NCBI GenBank assembly: GCA_046538735.1
Contig: JBKHII010000010.1
Span: 7,526-71,525, forward strand
Direction of reading: 5' to 3'
Origin: SLST01 sp046538735
GTDB taxonomy: Bacteria > Spirochaetota > Spirochaetia > DSM-27196 > SLST01
DNA: 64,000 nt
In this document: positions 1 to 8,741 of the stretch, one piece after another
Layout: every line of letters begins with the position of its first letter
How positions within the stretch are numbered: position 1 is the stretch's first letter
Made by a program: the position numbers and the translations under genes
Notes under the pieces: model-generated
Database searches by the model: none
Told to the model about the DNA's origin: nothing
The model's input: only the letters and a program-made list of their open reading frames with translations

Positions 1-1894
1 AGAGGAAGTCGGTTTCCGCCGCGAGATCCTCTATGGAGACGACCGCCGAGGGCAGCTCGACCATCGCGCCGATACGTGGTCGCGGGTGGTGTGGAACGCC
101 CTGCTCCGCGAGCTCCGCGATGCACCGTTCCACCTCCTCGCGCGCGTCGCGGAGCTCCTCCGCGCTCGAGACCATTGGGAACATGATTCGCAGGTCGGCG
201 TCGTGCCCGGCGCGCAGCATCGCACGAAGTTGCTCCCGGAAGAGTGGTCTGCTCGCGAGTGAGAAGCGAATCCCCCGAACGCCCAGGAAGGGGTTCCGTT
301 CCTCCTCGCGACCGGCGAGGAGCTTGTCGCCCCCGATATCGGCGGTCCGAAGGACCACCGGCTTTCCGGACATGCTGCGGACAATCGTCCGGTAGACCCG
401 GAACTGCTCCTCCTCCGTGATGTAGTCGTTGCGCACGATGAAGGGGAACTCGCTGCGATAGAGGCCGATCCCTTCCGCACCGGCGGCGGCTCCGCGACGC
501 GCGTCGCTCAGCAGGTTCACGTTCGCGTAGAGGTGCACGGCGAGCGCCGGCGTCGCGTGAGGCGTGGCCGCCACGGCCGCGAGATCGGGCCGGGCTTCGT
601 TCGGCGGCCCGCCGGCCGGCTCGCCCGCGAATGCGCGCTCCGCGGCGGAAGCCGGTGCTGCTCCGATGCCGTGGTCAAGGAGCTGCTCCGCCGAGGGGGA
701 GATCAGGAGCTTCCCGTTGTCCGCGTCCAGGAGCAGGGGAGTCCGCGAGGAGATCTCGAGCGCGCGTCGATCCTCGGTCATCAGGACCGGGAGGCCGAGC
801 GACTGCGCGAGAATCGCGATGTGCGCCGTGATCGTCGCGCCGAGCATCACCACACCGGATGCATGGTCGAGCGCGAGCCGGATGAGGTCGCTCGGCAAGG
901 CATCCTGAACGACCGCGATGTGGCCCGCGACATCGTCCTGGACCGTCGCGTCTTCCGCGAGATTTGCGAGGAGACGGTGCCCAATGTCGCGCACGTCCTG
1001 CGCCTTCTCTGCAAGTCGCGCCTCCCTGAGGTCCCGAAAGGTTCGGACGTACGAGGCGACGACCGATTGCACCGCGTCTTCCGGCGTCTGACCGGCCTCC
1101 ACGAGGCTGCGAATCGCTCCGGAGAACGCCTCGTCCGTGAGCATCATGAGGTGCGTGGAGAAGATGAGCGAGACCACGTCGTAGAACTCGTTCGAGGCGT
1201 CTGCCAGGAGTTGCTCGATGTCCAGGCGAGTTTTCTCGAGCGCTTCGTCGAACCTGGCAAGCGCCTGGTCGCGGTCCTCCTCGATCTTCCGGGCGGGAAG
1301 GTTGCGATCGAAGCTCGTGCGGAACCGGACGGCGGGACCAACGGCGACACCCTCTCCGGCGTTGTGCCCGAAGATCGCGTCCGAGGGCAGCTCGAGCGAT
1401 TCCTCGGTTTCCTCCACGCGTCTCGTGCCGATCGGCACCTCAGCCTGCGTCAGCACCGCCGTGAGCTGCGCAGCTGCGTCGTGGAAGACCGTGGGGGCGT
1501 CGTCCGGATGGGGCCGGTCGGAGAGCCCCACGATCGCGCCGATCCAGTCGGCGCCGTCGTGGAGCGGGGTGGCGATCCGCTCGTGGCGTGGTCCGGCGTG
1601 CATGAAGTCGCGGAGCGTCGCGACCGAGAGGTCGTCACCGTCGATGCCGCGGCGTCCGAGGTCGCCGGGCGTTCGTTCGGAACCCCAAACGTGCGACTCC
1701 GAGGCATCCGCCCACGCGCACAGCTTCAGTCGCGCGGTAGCCCGGTCCACCAGGTAGACGCCTACGAGCCATCCGCCGAAGCGCTCGGCGAGTGCGGCCG
1801 CGACCGAGGCGAGATACGCGTAGAGGTCGTCCTGCTTGCGCAGCGCCGCCCCGGACGGGGCGGGCAGTTCGAGAGGTTGCGGTGCCGAGCTCAC
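1..1894 (-). CDS. PtsP-like PEP-utilising phosphotransferase (GAF + enzyme I domains), C-terminus cut by window edge
   Basis: Enzyme I of the PTS takes phosphate from PEP onto a histidine; PtsP-type versions carry an N-terminal GAF sensor and feed regulatory nitrogen-PTS chains. I read this frame by hand. A GAF-like region covers roughly residues 15-130, a helical EI-N region 160-330, and the phosphohistidine loop GATITAHIAIL puts the histidine at about residue 358. The PEP barrel begins with RTADIGGDK and NPFLGVRGIR and runs off the edge just after the MVELPSA motif. Start is GTG at 1894; an in-frame TAG lies four codons upstream, which excludes an earlier start, and no clear ribosome site is visible. 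The usual GG before TSH in the loop is replaced (AT then TAH), so the family is clear but activity is less so. It lies 45 bp downstream of a co-oriented Nudix gene. Confidence 0.8.
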   Translation of the reverse strand, partial: MSSAPQPLELPAPSGAALRKQDDLYAYLASVAAALAERFGGWLVGVYLVDRATARLKLCAWADASESHVWGSERTPGDLGRRGIDGDDLSVATLRDFMHAGPRHERIATPLHDGADWIGAIVGLSDRPHPDDAPTVFHDAAAQLTAVLTQAEVPIGTRRVEETEESLELPSDAIFGHNAGEGVAVGPAVRFRTSFDRNLPARKIEEDRDQALARFDEALEKTRLDIEQLLADASNEFYDVVSLIFSTHLMMLTDEAFSGAIRSLVEAGQTPEDAVQSVVASYVRTFRDLREARLAEKAQDVRDIGHRLLANLAEDATVQDDVAGHIAVVQDALPSDLIRLALDHASGVVMLGATITAHIAILAQSLGLPVLMTEDRRALEISSRTPLLLDADNGKLLISPSAEQLLDHGIGAAPASAAERAFAGEPAGGPPNEARPDLAAVAATPHATPALAVHLYANVNLLSDARRGAAAGAEGIGLYRSEFPFIVRNDYITEEEQFRVYRTIVRSMSGKPVVLRTADIGGDKLLAGREEERNPFLGVRGIRFSLASRPLFREQLRAMLRAGHDADLRIMFPMVSSAEELRDAREEVERCIAELAEQGVPHHPRPRIGAMVELPSAVVSIEDLAAETDFL

Positions 1895-1939
1895 ACGAAG
1901 AAGCTATGTCCCGCCCCCGGGGCGGTCAAGCCCGTGGCG

Positions 1940-2458
1940 CTACCAGGACGCGTCCAGGGTGGCTTGCGACTCCCAATCGCGGTATCGCGTGAGCTCGTCC
2001 AGGAAGTTGGGAGTGAAGATCGACGACTCCTCGGCGTGGATCTCGGAGAGCGTCCAGAATCGGCCCTCGCTGATCTCGCTCGGATTCACGATCACCGGAC
2101 CGTCCCACGTGACCCGGAAGGTCGCGACCATCTCCGACTCGTACTCGTTGCGATGGAGGTAGCGATAGAGCGGCTCCACCGGCACACCAACGATGCCGAG
2201 CTCTTCGCCCATCTCTCGCCGCGCCGCATCCTCGTACGTCTCACCCGCGTCCACGTGTCCGCCCACCGAGGTGTCCCACTTGTTCGGCTGAACGTCTTTC
2301 GTGGGGGAGCGGCGCTGGAGGAAGAGCTCGCCTTCGGAGGTGAATACCAGCACGTGCGCGACGCGGTGGATGAGCGCCGGGTTGCCGTGCACGTCCGCGC
2401 GCGACGCCCGCCCGATCACCTCGTCGGCCTCATTTACTATGTCGAATATCTCGGCCAT
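1940..2458 (-). CDS. Nudix hydrolase (YfcD/IPP-isomerase-like)
   Basis: Nudix enzymes hydrolyse nucleoside diphosphate-linked substrates with a metal held by the Nudix box. The 172-residue protein has a complete box, from GGHVDAGETYEDAARREM to GEELG at about residues 66-89, giving the GX5EX7REUXEEXGU pattern. The N-terminus (MAEIFDIVNEADEVIGRASR) and the HRVAHVLVF segment resemble the YfcD and isopentenyl-diphosphate isomerase-like branch, whose substrates are mostly unassigned. It is co-oriented with and 45 bp upstream of the PtsP-like gene, so the two may be co-transcribed. The substrate cannot be told from sequence. Confidence 0.85.
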   Translation of the reverse strand: MAEIFDIVNEADEVIGRASRADVHGNPALIHRVAHVLVFTSEGELFLQRRSPTKDVQPNKWDTSVGGHVDAGETYEDAARREMGEELGIVGVPVEPLYRYLHRNEYESEMVATFRVTWDGPVIVNPSEISEGRFWTLSEIHAEESSIFTPNFLDELTRYRDWESQATLDASW

Positions 2459-2625
2459 CGTCGCGGCTCACGCGCGGGTGCGCTGCATTCGCGCGCCGAC
2501 CGGTACCCATTTCCAGTCGAAGGAGGTGGTTGCCATGGCTCGAGCATAGTCGTCGCCCGGGCGCGGGTCAATCGTGCCACGACGCGTGCTTCCCAACTCG
2601 CGCCCGCCACGGTACTCTTGGGCGC

Positions 2626-3966
2626 ATGCGCTCGCCACGAGGCTTCAGATCGAGCAAGCTCTTCCTTTTCGGTTATTTCGCGCTCCTCATGCTCGCCGGC
2701 GGACTCATTCTCTGGGTGCTGCCCACGTGGGCGGGCGAGGGCGACCTGGGTGCTTTGGACGCGCTGTTCACCTCGGTTTCCGCCGTTGCCGTGACCGGTC
2801 TGGTCACGGTGAACACCGCGTCTTTCAACCCGCTGGGCCAGACGGTCATTCTCGTGCTGATTCAGCTCGGCGGTCTCGGGATCATCGCGTTCAGCACGCT
2901 CCACCTGACGCAACCCCGGCGCCGGATCAGCCTTCAGCGGCGCGCGATCATCCGCGAGTACTTCATCGGTAGTCTCGAGTACGAGCCTCGGAGAATCCTC
3001 CGGAACATCGTGATCTCCACGCTCGTTGTTGAGCTCATCGTGGCGCTCGCGCTCCTGCCCGGTTTCGTGGGGCACGGTGTTGAGCGCCCGGTGTTCGCTT
3101 CGGTCTTTCACGCAGTGAGCGCGTTCTGCAACGCCGGGTTCTCCACGTTCGCCGACAGTCTCGAGGGCTTCGCGACGGCTCCCGCGATCACGGTTCCCGT
3201 GATGGCGGCGCTCGTTATCGGCGGACTCGGATTCGTCGTCTACCAGGACCTTGCGCGTCACGCCGCGAGGAGGAGACACGTTCTGTCGCTCCACACGCGG
3301 CTCGTCCTCGTGTCCACCGCCGGGCTGATCGTCCTCGGCTTCGTGCTCTTTCTCGCGACCGAGTGGAACGCGGGCCTCGCCGGGCTCGAGGGCGGCCACA
3401 AGTTACTCGGCGCGCTCTTCCAGGCCGTCACGCCGCGGACCGCCGGTTTCAACACCGTCCCGCAAGCCGCTCTCTCTGCGCCGGGAACGGTGCTCACGCT
3501 CGTGTTCATGTTCGTGGGTGGAGGACCGGGATCGATCGCGGGCGGGGTGAAGGTGACGACCGTCTTCATTATAGTATGGGCTGCGCTCGGTCAGACCGAC
3601 GATTCCGGCGACGCGCGCGTGTTCCGCCGCAAGGTCCGCTCGCCGGTTGTTTCGCGCGCGACAATGTTCGTTGTCCGGGCGCTCATGATTCTCACGAGCG
3701 CGGTCTTCCTGCTCAGTCTCACGGAGATCGTGATCGCAGGGAACGCGTTCAGCTTCCGGGATGTCGTGTTCGAAACCTTCTCCGCGTTCGGCACGGTCGG
3801 ACTGAGCATGGGTATCACCGGAGAGTTGAGCGCGCCCGGAAAGCTCGTGATCATCGCGACGATGTTCGCCGGCCGAGTGGGTCTCATCTCGCTCGCCGTG
3901 CCGTCGCAAGGGAAGCAGTGGCGCAGTCTCATCGACTATCCGCCCGGGGAGGTACTGATCGGATGA
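2626..3966 (+). CDS. ktrB: KtrB/TrkH-type potassium transporter membrane subunit
   Basis: This is the ion-translocating subunit of a Ktr/Trk potassium uptake system in the cytoplasmic membrane. The 446-residue protein has about ten hydrophobic segments and the four pore loops typical of the family: SAVAVTGLVTV, SAFCNAGFS, TPRTAGFNTV and SAFGTVGLSMG, each with its filter glycine. I chose ATG 2626 (MRSPRGFRSSK), which lies directly before the first membrane helix; the frame stays open upstream to 2530, but that stretch has no family resemblance. The stop overlaps the ktrA start as ATGA, so the two subunits are translationally coupled. Confidence 0.92.
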   Translation: MRSPRGFRSSKLFLFGYFALLMLAGGLILWVLPTWAGEGDLGALDALFTSVSAVAVTGLVTVNTASFNPLGQTVILVLIQLGGLGIIAFSTLHLTQPRRRISLQRRAIIREYFIGSLEYEPRRILRNIVISTLVVELIVALALLPGFVGHGVERPVFASVFHAVSAFCNAGFSTFADSLEGFATAPAITVPVMAALVIGGLGFVVYQDLARHAARRRHVLSLHTRLVLVSTAGLIVLGFVLFLATEWNAGLAGLEGGHKLLGALFQAVTPRTAGFNTVPQAALSAPGTVLTLVFMFVGGGPGSIAGGVKVTTVFIIVWAALGQTDDSGDARVFRRKVRSPVVSRATMFVVRALMILTSAVFLLSLTEIVIAGNAFSFRDVVFETFSAFGTVGLSMGITGELSAPGKLVIIATMFAGRVGLISLAVPSQGKQWRSLIDYPPGEVLIG

Positions 3967-4679
3967 AGCAGTTTGCCATCATAGGACTCGACAGCTTCGG
4001 TATCTGGGTGCTCGAAGAGCTGCTGGAGTTCGACGTTGAAGTCCTGATCGTGGACAAGAGCGAGGCGATCGTCTCGCAGTACAAGAACCAGGTTCAGGCC
4101 GCGTACGTCGCGGACGCGATCAAGGAAGAGACGATCCGCAAGATCATCCCGGGAGACATAGATGCTGCGATCATCGACCTGGGCGACCGCACCGAGGTTT
4201 CCATTCTCGTCGCAAACTACCTGAAGAAGCTCGGCGTGCAGCGCATTATCGCGAAGGCCGAGACGAACGAGCACGGCGAGATCCTGAAGCTCGTTGGCGC
4301 GACCGACGTGGTCTTCCCGAATCGAGAGGCGGCGAAGCGGATCCTGCCGCCGCTCCTCTCGAACGCGATGTTCACCTACATGCCGATCAGCGACCGACTC
4401 GTCATGGCCGAGATCAAGTTCCCCGAACGTTTCCGCGAGCAGACGCTGGTGGAGGCCGGGATCCGATCCGAGCACGGTCTCAACGTCGTCGCTCTTCGTC
4501 CCGGCGGAACCGGCGAGTTCGTGTTCGTGTCGCCGGAGTACCGAATCTCGATGAAGGACACCTTTCTGGTGGTGGGCAGCACGGAGGCCCTCGCCGAGTT
4601 CGGCGAGTGGTCCGAATCGGGCGCCGCCGACTCCGGCATCTTCCGCCGGTTCTTCCGAAGACACGCGCCGCCGACGTAG
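3963..4679 (+). CDS. ktrA: KtrA/TrkA-type regulatory subunit (RCK: TrkA-N + TrkA-C)
   Basis: This is the cytoplasmic gating ring subunit that binds nucleotides and controls KtrB. The 238 residues comprise an RCK-N Rossmann domain (about 1-135; IIGLDSFG in place of the common GLGRFG, and an acidic residue in VLIVDKSE at the end of the second strand) and an RCK-C domain (about 140-220, ending KDTFLVVGS). It starts inside the ktrB stop codon. A GC-rich hairpin at 4685-4712 separates it from the convergent MinD-like gene. Confidence 0.92.
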   Translation: MKQFAIIGLDSFGIWVLEELLEFDVEVLIVDKSEAIVSQYKNQVQAAYVADAIKEETIRKIIPGDIDAAIIDLGDRTEVSILVANYLKKLGVQRIIAKAETNEHGEILKLVGATDVVFPNREAAKRILPPLLSNAMFTYMPISDRLVMAEIKFPERFREQTLVEAGIRSEHGLNVVALRPGGTGEFVFVSPEYRISMKDTFLVVGSTEALAEFGEWSESGAADSGIFRRFFRRHAPPT

Positions 4680-4684
4680 TGCGG

Positions 4685-4712
4685 CCGGGTCGATCGCCGC
4701 CGGCGATCCCGG
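4685..4712. terminator. Hairpin between convergent ktrA and MinD-like gene
   Basis: GATCGCC (4692-4698) and GGCGATC (4702-4708) form a 7-bp stem with a 3-nt loop, extended past a small bulge by CCGG/CCGG pairing. It sits between two converging stops. There is no U-tract, so this is a candidate bidirectional terminator only. Confidence 0.5.
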
Positions 4713-4728
4713 CGAGTGAACCGTCGAC

Positions 4729-5886
4729 CTAGAATCCCGAGCGCCGCTCTCCCATCGTGAGCGCGTGGATCGTTCCCTGCAGCTCCTTGATCTGCTGCTT
4801 CTGCGCCGAGATGAGTCGGATGAACTCCTCCGCGGTCGCCTGGTCCGGGGCTTCTTCCATACGGGTGTGCGGGTGCGGGTTGATGGACGCGTAGTCGTCC
4901 TCGGCCTCGATCGTCGCGAGCTCGAAGCTGTCCTCGTACTCGTTCAGGTCGAGCGGCATCTCGGGGAATCGCGCGGAGTGGACGATCTTCTGCGCCATCC
5001 GATCGATCTCCTTGAGGATGAGCGAGTCGCGGCCCACGAGCGCGAGCGGCACCGTGTCCGTCACCGCCTCCCGGACGATGTAGTCGTAGTAGAGGAAGCC
5101 CAGGCAGATCGGAGTCACCGCGAGACGATCCTCGATGAGCGTGCGCAGGCTTTGGACGATCTCCATGTCCTCCGGACGATCGCCCATGCTGACGATGATG
5201 CTTGGGCGCAGTTTTGCCAGTTCGTCGCGCGCCGTGGCCGCCGCCTTCTTGCTTATCTTCGCAATTCCGTCGATGATCTGGGTAATGCTCGGCGTCATGT
5301 TCGGCTGCTTCTCTCTGCCGATGTCGTTCAGGAATCGCGTTACGCCCTTGTGCGACGAGAAGGTCTGCTGCAGCAGGCGGAAGACCGCGTTCTTCAGGAA
5401 GCCGTAGGCGTTGAGGATCGCCGGTGCCTGCGGCGTGGTGACGATGAGTCCCGAGTTGGACATGAGGAAGAAGTCGAGCGTGTTGAAGTGGCTGCCCGAG
5501 CCCAGATCGAGCAGGATGTAGTCGGCGTCCATCTTTTCGATGTTCGATATGACGCTGCGCTTCTGGGCGTGTGTGAGGTTGGCCGCGCCGGTCACGAGCA
5601 CGTCGCCGGGTACGAAGTCGAGGTTCGGATAGGGGGAGCGCGCGCGGATGTCCTGGAAGCCGAGCGATTTGTCGGCGATGAAGTTCCCGATGCCGAGGTG
5701 CCGGTTCTTCATCCCGAGGTACGTGTGGAGGTTGGATCCTCCGAGGTCGAGGTCGACGAGGACGGTTCGTTGGCCGAAGGAAGCGAGGGAGATCCCGAGG
5801 TTTGCGACGAGAACACTCTTTCCTACGCCGCCCTTGCCCGATGCCACGGGAAGGATCTTGCGTCGGGCGTTTTCGTTGATGATCAT
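4729..5886 (-). CDS. MinD/FlhG-like P-loop ATPase (first of two)
   Basis: ParA/MinD ATPases position division, flagellar or other complexes through ATP-dependent dimerisation. The 385-residue protein has the deviant Walker A KGGVGKS near residue 16, Walker A' VLVDLDLGGSN, and a Walker B region in YILLDLGSG. The middle is longer than in MinD, and the C-terminus (EEFIRLISAQKQQIKELQG) looks like a short coiled coil rather than the MinD membrane-targeting helix. I chose ATG 5886 because a good ribosome site (AAGGGGAG) lies 6-8 nt upstream; the frame extends 19 codons further up without one. It diverges from the LysM gene. FlhG is the closest well-known relative, but no flhF is nearby, so the cargo is unknown. 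Confidence 0.85.
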   Translation of the reverse strand: MIINENARRKILPVASGKGGVGKSVLVANLGISLASFGQRTVLVDLDLGGSNLHTYLGMKNRHLGIGNFIADKSLGFQDIRARSPYPNLDFVPGDVLVTGAANLTHAQKRSVISNIEKMDADYILLDLGSGSHFNTLDFFLMSNSGLIVTTPQAPAILNAYGFLKNAVFRLLQQTFSSHKGVTRFLNDIGREKQPNMTPSITQIIDGIAKISKKAAATARDELAKLRPSIIVSMGDRPEDMEIVQSLRTLIEDRLAVTPICLGFLYYDYIVREAVTDTVPLALVGRDSLILKEIDRMAQKIVHSARFPEMPLDLNEYEDSFELATIEAEDDYASINPHPHTRMEEAPDQATAEEFIRLISAQKQQIKELQGTIHALTMGERRSGF

Positions 5887-5904
5887 GCCGACTCCCCTTT
5901 CCGT

Positions 5905-5933
5905 AGTATAGTCAGCGCAAGAGTTTGCGAAAA
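5905..5933 (-). promoter_or_regulatory. Promoter for MinD-like gene
   Basis: On the minus strand the -10 box is TATACT (5905-5910), with a weak -35 TTTTCG (5928-5933) at 17-nt spacing. The -35 overlaps the -35 of the divergent LysM promoter. Confidence 0.55.
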
Positions 5934-5953
5934 GGCAAGGCATGCATTATAGT
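5925..5953 (+). promoter_or_regulatory. Promoter for the LysM protein gene
   Basis: TTGCGA (5925-5930), a 17-nt spacer, and TATAGT (5948-5953) lie upstream of ATG 5974. It shares its -35 DNA with the opposing promoter of the MinD-like gene. Confidence 0.6.
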
Positions 5954-5973
5954 ATCGAATCAGCGGGGGTGGG

Positions 5974-8631
5974 ATGCTGGAATTATTCGATCAGAACCCT
6001 CAGAGTCGCGTGTTCCACGTTGACCGGGAGTGCTATGTCGTCTACCTGGGCTCGCATTGGGAAGACTACAAGCCCTTCCTTCGGCTCGGCACTTCCACGC
6101 ACCTTCCTTCCGAGCTCCCTCCGATTGTATCGACGATTGTCGTTCCGGATGCCCTGACGGGCAATCCACTCGACGAACCCGCGTGCCTCGCCGGCGATGC
6201 GAAGCCGGACACGCGTTACGTGGGCGACGTGGACACGGTGGAGCACATGAAGAGCTTCGTGGGTCAGGAGACGATACCCGTCTCGGCGATCGAGCAGGTC
6301 GACCACGAAGAAGACGACGGCAAACACGTGCTCGTCTATTACTATAAGGACGGCAACCTCAAGATCAAGTTCCGCAAGAACGAGATTCTCGATCTGCGCA
6401 GACGCGAGAAGCTGGACGCGCACTTCGTCGCCCGGGCCCAGGAGGCGAAGAACGAGTACGGACGCAGCCCGTTCAAGATTCCGGCAAGCGCGTATCAAGG
6501 CTACGGTTTCGTCGTCGTTGCGGGAACGTCTTATCTCCTTGCGCGCGGCGAGCTTGCGGCGCTGCGGCTGACCGAGGACTACTTCTTCGAGCTTTCCGGC
6601 GCCGGGCTGGACGCGGACCGCGTCTCCACCATTCAGGCGGAGGATGCGGACACCGCGCTCATCCGTTTCTTCAAACGGAGCCGGACGCGGAACCGCCCGG
6701 TTCGCATTTCGACCCCTCGCGCCGAGCGGGTGAAACAGGCGTCCGAGCTCTTCCCGGGGAATTCGCTTCCGCCGCTCAACGCGAAGATCGCCGAGGGGCA
6801 CGGCGGCGCCTTCGACTTCCACCGCTTCTCCGTGACGCAGGCACCGGGACGGTTCGAGGCGGCGCTCGATGAACTGGACGGGCCGATCGTATTCGGGTCT
6901 GCGGCGAAGAGGAAGTCGAACGCGGCGATCGTCGTGGATCCATCGGCGGGGTCCATTACCTTCTCGGGGTCTCGAGGAACGGAGCCGCTTCTCGAGGGCG
7001 CGGTGTACCAGATCGGCGCCGAGAAGCTCACGCGCACCGACGTTCAGGAACGCTACCTGCCCGAGAAGAACTACCCGTACCGCGATCTCCTCTCGCAGTC
7101 GGAGAACACGCTGATCAGCCAACTCGGTTACTTCTTCTCCGAGCTCTTCGCCGGACGCGATACCGGCAAGGTGCTCCGTACGATCCGGGGGCTCGATCCG
7201 ATCAAGTCGATCGGCAAGGCCGACGCCGACGCGCACCCGCTCGTTCAGATCGTCCTGCACAACTACAAGCACTACGTTGACGTTCTTCGCGCGCACGAGC
7301 CGGAGCTCGCGCGACGAGCCGAGGGGCTCGCGAGTCTCCTCGAACGACACCATGTCGTGCGCGCAGATGTTCCCGCGATGCTGCCGCTCGTTGGCGAGAT
7401 CTATCACGACGACGGCCAAACGTACCTGTTCTATCGGTTCGTCGCGAGAATCACGAGCGACCGGTATGGCCATGCCGAGCGTGTCGTGGAGAACATACGT
7501 GCCGTCCCGTCGTTCGACTTTGAGGCCGAGCGCAAGCGACTTGCCGACCTGATCTCGGGGCTGGCTACCCCCGAACAGATGGACGAGGCGCGAATGCGCC
7601 GCATCGCGCAGCAGCAGGAAAAGAAGAGGGAAGAGAAGGCAACGCAGGCCGAGCGTGCCGAAGCCGAGCCGGCCGCGGCTGCCGGCCGGAGCAGGAGCCG
7701 GCGGGCGGCGGCGGACAAGGACGTGAGCTACGCCTCCACGACGTCGTGGTCCGGGCCAAAGGCTCGAAAGCCCGGTGCTCGCGGCGGCGGGGCGGGACGA
7801 TGGATCATCGTCGCGGCAACCGTCGTGGTGATCGGCGTTCTGCTGGCGCTTCTGATGACGGGCACGATTCCCAATCGGTGGTTCGCCGACGGCGACGCGG
7901 TCGTCGCGACCGACGGTACCGAGCCGGGCGTAGCGGGAGACGGCGACGCCGACGAGCCGGCCGCGGACGGCGCCTCCGGGAACGGCGAACCCGAAGACGA
8001 CGGTGCACCCTCCGACGGCGGCGCCGCCTCCGGTGACGGCGAACCCACGGACGGAGCCACGGCCGGCGAGGACGGCGCGGCGGACGAGCAACCGTCGATC
8101 CAGGACGATCCGGACGGCGGGGGTACTCAGCTTCCGGAAGGATGGCCGCCCGATGCGTTGCCCGCCATCCAGGCGCTCGAGGACACGCCCGGCGTGACCA
8201 TCACGCGTGATCGCGTGACCGGTCCCGGCGGGATCGAAATCACGCTGCAGGACATCATCGATCTGGTGAACCGAATTGCCACGGACAACGGCTACGCACC
8301 GATGGGTGAAGTGGATGCGGAACGACCGGACCCAGATTGGATCTATCCCGGAAATGTTTTTGTACTCCCGAATGAGACGCGCTACACTGTAGTCGAGGGC
8401 GACACTCTGTGGGAGATCACCGTGCGCTACATGGTCGCGCGACTTCGCCGGGACTACGAGCGATACACCGACTTGGTGGCCGAGTACGAGGCGGAGGGGA
8501 CGAGCGATTCTCGAAGGGCCGAGATCGCGGCGACACTCGAAGCGACCGGTGACGCGTCGCACACCGAGAACTTCTCCCGACTCGTTGAGGAACGGCTCGA
8601 GCAGTGGGGAGAACTGGGCGAAGGAGGGTGA
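5974..8631 (+). CDS. Large bitopic membrane protein with periplasmic LysM domain
   Basis: I do not recognise a named family for the N-terminal part. The 885-residue protein is built as a ~580-residue soluble N-terminal region (predicted cytoplasmic), a Lys/Glu/Ala/Arg-rich stretch (about 545-590), one transmembrane helix at about 609-628 (WIIVAATVVVIGVLLALLMT), a strongly acidic Gly/Asp/Glu linker (about 635-715), and a C-terminal segment with a LysM-type motif (YTVVEGDTLWEITVRYM, about 800-816). LysM modules bind peptidoglycan, so the protein could tie a cytoplasmic structure to the wall. The position between a MinD-like ATPase and the filament gene cfpA supports a structural or positioning role; that is inference. 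Start ATG 5974 is preceded by a G-rich but poor ribosome site. Confidence 0.75.
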   Translation: MLELFDQNPQSRVFHVDRECYVVYLGSHWEDYKPFLRLGTSTHLPSELPPIVSTIVVPDALTGNPLDEPACLAGDAKPDTRYVGDVDTVEHMKSFVGQETIPVSAIEQVDHEEDDGKHVLVYYYKDGNLKIKFRKNEILDLRRREKLDAHFVARAQEAKNEYGRSPFKIPASAYQGYGFVVVAGTSYLLARGELAALRLTEDYFFELSGAGLDADRVSTIQAEDADTALIRFFKRSRTRNRPVRISTPRAERVKQASELFPGNSLPPLNAKIAEGHGGAFDFHRFSVTQAPGRFEAALDELDGPIVFGSAAKRKSNAAIVVDPSAGSITFSGSRGTEPLLEGAVYQIGAEKLTRTDVQERYLPEKNYPYRDLLSQSENTLISQLGYFFSELFAGRDTGKVLRTIRGLDPIKSIGKADADAHPLVQIVLHNYKHYVDVLRAHEPELARRAEGLASLLERHHVVRADVPAMLPLVGEIYHDDGQTYLFYRFVARITSDRYGHAERVVENIRAVPSFDFEAERKRLADLISGLATPEQMDEARMRRIAQQQEKKREEKATQAERAEAEPAAAAGRSRSRRAAADKDVSYASTTSWSGPKARKPGARGGGAGRWIIVAATVVVIGVLLALLMTGTIPNRWFADGDAVVATDGTEPGVAGDGDADEPAADGASGNGEPEDDGAPSDGGAASGDGEPTDGATAGEDGAADEQPSIQDDPDGGGTQLPEGWPPDALPAIQALEDTPGVTITRDRVTGPGGIEITLQDIIDLVNRIATDNGYAPMGEVDAERPDPDWIYPGNVFVLPNETRYTVVEGDTLWEITVRYMVARLRRDYERYTDLVAEYEAEGTSDSRRAEIAATLEATGDASHTENFSRLVEERLEQWGELGEGG

Positions 8632-8644
8632 CGAGAGGTTTGAG

Positions 8645-8672
8645 TTGTTAAGCCAGCATAGTGTATTATAAT
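8645..8672 (+). promoter_or_regulatory. Promoter for cfpA
   Basis: TTGTTA (8645-8650), a 16-nt spacer, and a perfect TATAAT (8667-8672) start just after the LysM gene stop. A leader of roughly 60 nt with AAGGAG follows before ATG 8742, so cfpA can be expressed independently of the LysM gene. Confidence 0.7.
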
Positions 8673-8741
8673 GGGGCCGGGGAGATTAGGTGCGGGCACG
8701 CCTAAGATGGCCCACAAACCACCACCAAGAAGGAGTAAGTA

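Noticed and set aside
2530..2625. Extended N-terminus of KtrB from 2530
   Set aside because: The extra 32 residues lack resemblance to the family, and the first TM helix follows directly after ATG 2626.
533..2794. Long plus-strand open frame (753 codons) opposite the PtsP-like and Nudix genes
   Set aside because: Its translation is Arg-rich without motifs and lies antisense to a frame that shows clear enzyme I and Nudix motifs. It is a by-product of high GC content.
7885..8110. Tandem repeat in the GC-rich stretch of the LysM gene
   Set aside because: It is an irregular Gly/Asp/Glu/Ala linker without a fixed repeat unit.
5983..8562. 859-codon minus-strand open frame opposite the LysM protein gene
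   Set aside because: Antisense shadow with Arg/Val-rich unstructured translation; the plus strand has a TM helix, a LysM motif and a promoter.
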